A stretch of DNA of 64,000 nucleotides, from NCBI GenBank assembly GCA_943736015.1, contig OX031073.1, positions 23,215,210-23,279,209 of the forward strand, given 5' to 3'. Within the stretch, counting starts at the first letter, position 1; each line of letters begins with the position of its first letter. The notes under the pieces are model-generated. The model was not told the DNA's origin and did no database searches. It saw nothing but the letters and a program-made list of their open reading frames with translations. This document shows, in pieces, positions 59,430-64,000 of the stretch. The translations under genes and the position numbers were made by a program. Source of the stretch: Tridacna crocea (taxonomy: Eukaryota; Mollusca; Bivalvia; Cardiida; Cardiidae).

Positions 59430-60779
59430 AGCTAACCTGAGCACAACATGCTCAAGGGAAGCTTTTAGGATCACCTGGTGTCTGTCATCCGTCATGCGTC
59501 ATCAACAATTCTTTAAACATCAACTCCTCCAAAACCGCTGGGCCAATATGGACCAAACTTGGCTGGAATGTTCCTTGGGAGGTCCTCTTTGAAAATTGTT
59601 CACAGAATTTGATTACGTCAAAAGTTTTGGTTGCCATGGCAACCAAACAGTTTTCTAAGAAATTCTTTAAAAATCTTCTTCTCTGAAACAGCTGGCCAGA
59701 TTTTAAGATAATTTCACAGAGATGTTCCTTAACGTAGTGGACCCGTAATAGAAAACAGCTATTTCCACTATAATATTACCCTAGAAAATTTGCTAAGATT
59801 AAAAATGAGCACTATTGTACTACTTTCACCGAGCCACTTTTTCTTTTTTGTCCTTCCTAGAATTATCATTTATAAATCTATAACTACTATAATTTCATTA
59901 CAAATGGATATGATAATTACCTCCCTTTTCTGGAAACTAACAAAATTATCAACAAATAATTTCAAGACGGACCCCGAAGGAATTTCTGTTCGGTCAAAAA
60001 TGTGCAATAGTATCATATCTGTACAAAATATGTCTTATCAACTGTCCAGAAATTTTATGCCATGCTGCACTATGCTTATTACGGGTCCACTACCTTAAGT
60101 GACCCTTTCAAAAACTTTTTCGTGAAATTTTGATCAGTCAAGAAACATGACTCTGGTGAATGGGGGCTATTTGCACTATACAGGAATGAAGAAATTCTAA
60201 AAAATTCTTCTTCTCAGAAACCACTGGTCATATTTTGAAATAATTTCTCAGGGATGTTCTATGGGTGACCCTTTTCAAAAATTGTTTGTGAAATTTCAAT
60301 CCGTCAAGAAACATGGCTCTGGTGAATGGGGGCTACTTGTACTTATATGGACATGCAGAAATTCTTGAAAATTCTTACTTCTCTGAAACGGCTGATCAGA
60401 TATTGAAAAAAGTTCACAGAGATGTTCCTTGGGTGACCCTTTTAAAAACTTGTTTGCGAAATTTTGATTTGCCAAGAAACATGGCTCAGGTGAATTGGGG
60501 CTACTATATGGAAATGAAGAATTTCTTGAAAATTCACCTTCTCTGAAACCCATGATCAGATTTTAAAATAATTTCAAAGCAATCTTCCTTGGGTGACCAT
60601 TTTCAAAAATGTTTTCGAAATTCTGATCCATCAAGAAACATGGCTCTGGTAAGTGGGGTCCACTTGCACTATTCGGACATGAAGAAATTCTTGAAAATTC
60701 TTCTTCACTGAAATGGTTGGTCAGATTTTGAAATGATTTCACAGAGATGTCCCTTATGTGTCCCTTTTCAAAAATTGTC
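59430..60779 (+). mobile_element. Helentron-like element with 165-bp units, broken
   Basis: AGCTAACCTGAGCACAACAT, AACTCCTCCAAAACCGCTGG, then repeated AACATGGCTCTGGTGAATGG units. The 3-prime hairpin end is missing. A TTAA element sits inside at 59733-60094. Confidence 0.72.
59733..60094 (+). mobile_element. GTAGTGGACCC TTAA-family element, copy 2
   Basis: TTAA at 59729-59732 and 60095-60098. TIRs GTAGTGGACCCGTAATA on both ends in inverted orientation. It interrupts a 165-bp unit between GATGTTCC and GTGACCC, so the target is certain. Confidence 0.92.
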
Positions 60780-61220
60780 AAGTGCTAGCATCGGTATGCA
60801 GTGGCACTGTTTCAGTAAGTTCCAAGTAATAGAGGTGACCAATGACATACATTTAATATTGTTTTGGGTATATTATGTCAGGCTATATGCCAACATTGAT
60901 ATATTAAAGAAAAAGAAAAATGAAAAGATCTAACTTGGTGGGAAGCTGCCTATTACAAGTAACTGCATTTGCTCAAGTAAATTGCAGACTAGTCAAAATC
61001 GAAGAATTGCTGAAAACTAATCAAATTTGACTACACCATTAAATTTGAGTCTAATTGGAAGAAAACCTTGAGTAAAAAAAAATGAGTTTTTCTTTCTTTC
61101 AGCTCTGTTTTCCAAAGCTGTTTGAATTACGTAAAAGCAAGATTGTCCTGTAAAAGGGTGATGACCATCTATCAGTCCCAAAATATCAAGGTTTCACCAT
61201 TAGTGCGACTTTCAGGACCT
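60780..61220. other. no recognised feature
   Basis: AT-rich. A decayed Hp-like scrap (GTAAAAGCAAGATTGTCCTG) near 61130. Confidence 0.35.
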
Positions 61221-61224
61221 TCAG

Positions 61225-61319
61225 TCCTTTGATATATACATAAGAAATTGCTTCATCCATGCTGTTATTTAGGGTCAATTAGAGATATCATAGAAATGCC
61301 TTATGGGGTAAAAAGTTAA
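61225..61319 (+). mobile_element. Hp2 long-arm fragment
   Basis: ATATATACATAAGAAATTGC, GGTCAATTAGAGATATCATA, GGGGTAAAAAGTTAA. Hairpin and short arm absent. Confidence 0.8.
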
Positions 61320-61554
61320 CTCTTTCACAAACAGTCCCTGATTTTCATGACTCTGGAAAAGAAGCCTTTCAAACAACAAAATGTTGGACCAGTCCAAATT
61401 GAATGCAGTTGCAGATGACAAAATAAATGTGAATCAGAAATGGAATTTTGATTTGGAAAGGGTAGAAAACATTATTGGAAAAGGAGAAAATGTTTTCTAA
61501 AGGCTTCTTTCTCAGGGTTGTCAAAAGTAGGGATTGACTGTAATAGTGGGTTAA
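61316..61554 (-). mobile_element. chimaeric Hp1 copy, hairpin collapsed
   Basis: Arm A (TTAACTCTTTCACAAACAGT) is joined after GAAGCCTTTC to an arm B in the other sense (AAACAACAAAATGTTGGACC). The palindrome is reduced to AGGAGAAAATGTTTTC. It ends at TTAA 61551-61554. Confidence 0.7.
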
Positions 61555-61559
61555 AGGTA

Positions 61560-61690
61560 AAGAGACAACTTTGTGGGAAAAGGGAAAAAAATCTGTTTAC
61601 CAGCATTTACTACTTTTCTCGCAATGTTTTAAAAAGCTTTCCTTCTGAAAGACATTATAGGTTGTGATTGAGTTGTTGACGATCAAAAGG
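61560..61690 (-). mobile_element. Hp1 MITE, degenerate
   Basis: TTTGTGGGAAAAGGGAAAAA, centre TGTTTACCAGC, arm A GGTTGTGATTGAGTTG. Confidence 0.6.
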
Positions 61691-61849
61691 CTTCCAACCT
61701 TTTACCACACAATGATGACTTTTAACGACCCTTAGGACAGGAGCCTTTTGAAAACATTGTGGGAAATGGAGAAATTAATGCTGGTAACCAGCATTTTCTC
61801 CTTTTCCCACAAAGTTTTCTTCTCCATCAAAGCAAAATTGCACCAATGA

Positions 61850-62076
61850 ACTCTTTATCACACCATACGACTTTTAACCACCTTGAGAAAGATGCCTTTT
61901 GAAAACACTGTGGGAAAAGGAGAAAATGCTGGTAACCAGCATTTTCTCCTTTTCCTACAATGTTTTCTACCTTTCCCAAAACAAATTTTTGTTTTTGAGT
62001 TATGTTCAATTTGTCTTCTGCAATTACTTTTTATTTGATCAAGCCTAAAATGTTGTCGTTTGGTAATGAGTCCAGC
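61850..62076 (+). mobile_element. Hp1 MITE, first nested insertion
   Basis: TGAACTCTTTATCACACCAT to TTTGGTAATGAGTCCA, ends mutated. Stem partly matched ACTGTGGG and CCTACAAT. Confidence 0.82.
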
Positions 62077-62104
62077 CACTTTGAAATTGTCATCTGCTAA
62101 TGCT

Positions 62105-62333
62105 TTAACTCTTTACCTCACAATTCCAACTTTAACGACCCTGAGAAAGAAAGCTTTTGAAAACATTGTTGGAAAAGAAGAAAATGCTGGTAACCAGCAT
62201 TTTCTTCTTTTCCCACAATGTTTTTTATTCCTTCTGAAAAAAAGCTTCAATTTTCAAGTCTGGTTTATTTTGTTGTCTGCAAATGCTTTCAATTTGGACT
62301 TGTCTAAAATTTTGTTGTTTGGTAAAGAGTTAA
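62105..62333 (+). mobile_element. Hp1 MITE, second nested insertion
   Basis: TTAA each side within GCTTTAAATTTGG of the outer arm. Matched variant GAAAAGAAGAAAATG and CATTTTCTTCTTTTC. Confidence 0.93.
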
Positions 62334-62499
62334 ATTTGGATAGGTCTAAAATTTTGCTGTCTGGTAATGGGTTGAAAACTGTCTGGGAAAATGCTGGTTA
62401 TCAGTTCCATAATATTTTTTGTCCTTTTAATTGGACAATTCCAATAGGTTGATCTACTTACAAGTTTGTTGTACAGGATGACAAGTTGAAGACTAAAAA

Positions 62500-62634
62500 T
62501 GTTGAAAATTGCTTGAAGACCACAAGTAAGGTGTGGCTGAAATGAGTTGGTTTGTCTTCGACTGTGTAGAGAGAAACTTGGAGGGAAAAGGAGAAAATGT
62601 TTCTTGTTAAAATTTTGTCCTTTTCCCACAGTGT
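62500..62634 (-). mobile_element. Hp1 MITE, degenerate, right end replaced
   Basis: GACTGTGTAGAGAGAAACTT, GGAGAAAATGTTTCTTGTTA, TTTTCCCACAGTGTT, then cut by the next copy. Confidence 0.6.
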
Positions 62635-62863
62635 TTAACTCTTTACCACACAATCCCGACTTTTAACGACCCTGAGAAAGAAGGCTTTTGAAAACATTGT
62701 GGGAAAAGGAGAAAATGCTGGTAACCAGCATTTTCTCCTTTTCCCACAATGTTTTCTACTCTTCTAACGTCAAGCTTCAATTTTCGAGTCACATTTATTT
62801 TGTTTTCTGCAAATGCTTTCAACTTGGACAAGTCTTAAATTTTGCTGTTTGGTAAAGAGTTAA
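62635..62863 (+). mobile_element. Hp1 MITE
   Basis: TTAACTCTTTACCACACAAT to TTTGGTAAAGAGTTAA. Palindrome perfect. Confidence 0.95.
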
Positions 62864-63084
62864 ATGAAAAGCTTGACCTATTTGGGTTTGTTTAGATACT
62901 GGATTGTTCAGTTAAGGGATAAGTTGGGTGAGATTTTGGGTCTATTGTTATATTAGGAGCTTGTAGAGTTAAGTACTAAATAATGTTTGAATAAGGATAA
63001 GATATGCTGTGCCTTCAGAGTTTAGGAGTTGCTGCTTTGATGGTAATGTTTTTTTTTATTCAGTAACACCTCTAATTTTTCACT

Positions 63085-63394
63085 TTAACCCATTACCACA
63101 CAATCCCTACTAAATTTTGACGACCCTGAGAAAGAGGCCTATAGAAAACATTGTGGGGAAAGGAGAAAATGTGATCCACACAATCCCTCCTTTTGATGAC
63201 CCTGAGAAAGAAAGCTTTAGAAAACATCGTGGGAAAAGGAGAAAATGCTGGTAACCAGCATTTTCTCCTTTTCCCACAATGTTTTCTACCCTTCACAAAA
63301 GAAATTTCAAATTTTCAGTTACTTTTATTTTGTTTTCTGCAAATGCTTCGGATTTGGACAAACCTAAAATTTTGTGGTTTTGATAATGAGTTAG
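63085..63394 (+). mobile_element. Hp1 MITE with partial left-arm duplication
   Basis: TTAACCCATTACCACACAAT ... GGGGAAAGGAGAAAATG, then the arm restarts at ATCCACACAATCCCTCCTTT. The second palindrome is near perfect. Right end GATAATGAGTTA. Confidence 0.9.
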
Positions 63395-64000
63395 AAACAC
63401 ATGTGTCACACACAGATGAGACAAGAGGCGCTGTGTCAAAATTAATACAGTTCCTGATATGGTATGGTGACGCAACTACTGTGCTGGATTATGTACATTA
63501 TGACTTGCGATTTGGCTGGTCAAATTTAAATGTTATGCTATAATTTTCATCTGCTATGTATGAATACAAAAAGCAAATATTGATGAGTAACATCAATTGT
63601 GCCACTAATCAGTCGTTTCTAAAATAAGGCACATTACAGCATTTCAAATAGACCAAAGTAAATTTATGTAGAACTCGTTGAGAAAAGAACTAAGAAGTCC
63701 CAGACAATCTGTAGAATGCATCTTAAAACTTAAGAAAGAAAAAACCAATATGAATTGAGCCACAGTCATAGCCGTTCTTCGGTGAAATTTAACATAGCTT
63801 CATTTGGAGCTGTGTGCAAAAGTAGTTGTGGAGCTATGTTCAAAATCAGTAGTCATTCGGCAACCAACACAAGAATATAGTATTATAACTAGTTTCTAAA
63901 TTACCGATTTGATATTAAAAACTGTATAAAATTATCAAAGTGGATATGAAATTACAAAATTTAGTATAAAATGACCAAAATAAAAAGTAAAAGTAGGTAC
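63395..64000. other. no recognised feature
   Basis: Leaves the Hp copy with a frame open to 63543 (GAVSKLIQFLIWYGDATTVL) that I do not recognise. The rest is AT-rich without repeats I can name. Confidence 0.4.

Larger units (their letters stand above)
61695..62374 (+). mobile_element. Hp1 MITE carrying two Hp1 insertions
   Basis: AACCTTTTACCACACAATGA, stem, AGCAAAATTGCACCA; first insertion; CAGCCACTTTGAAATTGTCA, GCTAATGCT; second insertion; ATTTGGATAGGTCTAAAATT and GTAATGGGTTG. Arm B is the same variant as the copy at 19845. Confidence 0.82.

Noticed and set aside
63193..63543. 116-residue frame at the right edge
   Set aside because: The first half is Hp1 sequence. The final 45 residues show no domain or splice context.
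1..64000. CRISPR-like regularly spaced repeats
   Set aside because: The palindromes recur at irregular distances, are flanked by TTAA and their own arms, and lie in eukaryotic DNA. There are no spacers or cas genes.

Overview
This window looks like non-coding DNA from a bivalve mollusc. It is AT-rich, has no long open reading frame, and is almost entirely mobile-element debris. The bivalve assignment rests on my recollection of repeat types common in clam and oyster genomes: elements opening AGCTCACCTGAGCAC and closing with a GGGCCATCTTGGCCC hairpin, TATACCCCC elements followed by GTC-rich runs, and tRNA-derived SINEs ending in GTTAAACACCATAC. No database was consulted, so the genus is not claimed. 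The window could be intergenic or the inside of a very long intron. The only protein-coding candidate is a short first exon at 38221-38289, which ends in a consensus splice donor.

The dominant feature is one family of non-autonomous elements, called Hp here. I count roughly 100 intact or broken copies. A typical copy is about 228 bp, lies between two TTAA tetranucleotides and has unequal arms. Arm A is short (TTAACCCATTACCACACAAT...GACCCTGAGAAAG). Arm B is long (TTAACTCTTTACCAAACGAC...ACTGGTCCAAATTGAAAGCA...GCAGACGACAAAAT). Between them sits a 67-bp, nearly perfect palindrome with a one-base centre. Strand is given as + when arm A is on the left and - when it is on the right. Three subfamilies share the same architecture: Hp1 (palindrome centre GCTGGTAACCAGC), Hp2 (centre GCTCGTCACGAGC, different arms) and Hp3 (centre GCTCGTAACGAGC, arms CCCTTTCCCAAAC). 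TTAA flanks on all three, and sites where an Hp copy interrupts another repeat whose uninterrupted paralogue is present in the window, point to TTAA-targeting transposition of the piggyBac or Kolobok kind. No transposase gene is present.

Layout. 1-11.5 kb: Hp copies, an 8-bp-TSD TIR element (2.4-2.8 kb), a 1.3-kb GC-richer TIR element (4.5-5.8 kb) and several palindromic MITEs. 11.6-14.5 kb: a Helentron-like element with 145-bp tandem units inserted inside a related element with about 165-bp units. 14.5-25.4 kb: Hp copies, SINEs and TIR MITEs. 25.4-27.1 kb: an Hp copy split by a TATACCCCC element, itself split by a GC-rich element. 27-32.5 kb: Hp copies, an array of SINE tails and a 0.7-kb CCAT microsatellite growing from a SINE tail. 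32.5-36.7 kb: more Hp copies and a second TTAA family. 36.7-38.3 kb: the longest repeat-poor stretch, ending at the candidate exon. 38.3-47.5 kb: dense Hp copies and a third TTAA-bounded repeat. 47.6-49.3 kb: a 165-bp-unit element. 49.6-51.1 kb: large palindromes. 52.8-54.1 kb: a possible hAT relic. 55-64 kb: SINEs, Hp copies, a broken 165-bp-unit element and a relatively unique stretch at 57.4-58.9 kb.

Nothing here works as a set of interacting genes. The biology is in the element families: repeated nesting, insertion into TTAA sites inside or at the ends of older copies, and paired changes in both palindrome arms of individual copies, which suggests the arms correct each other.
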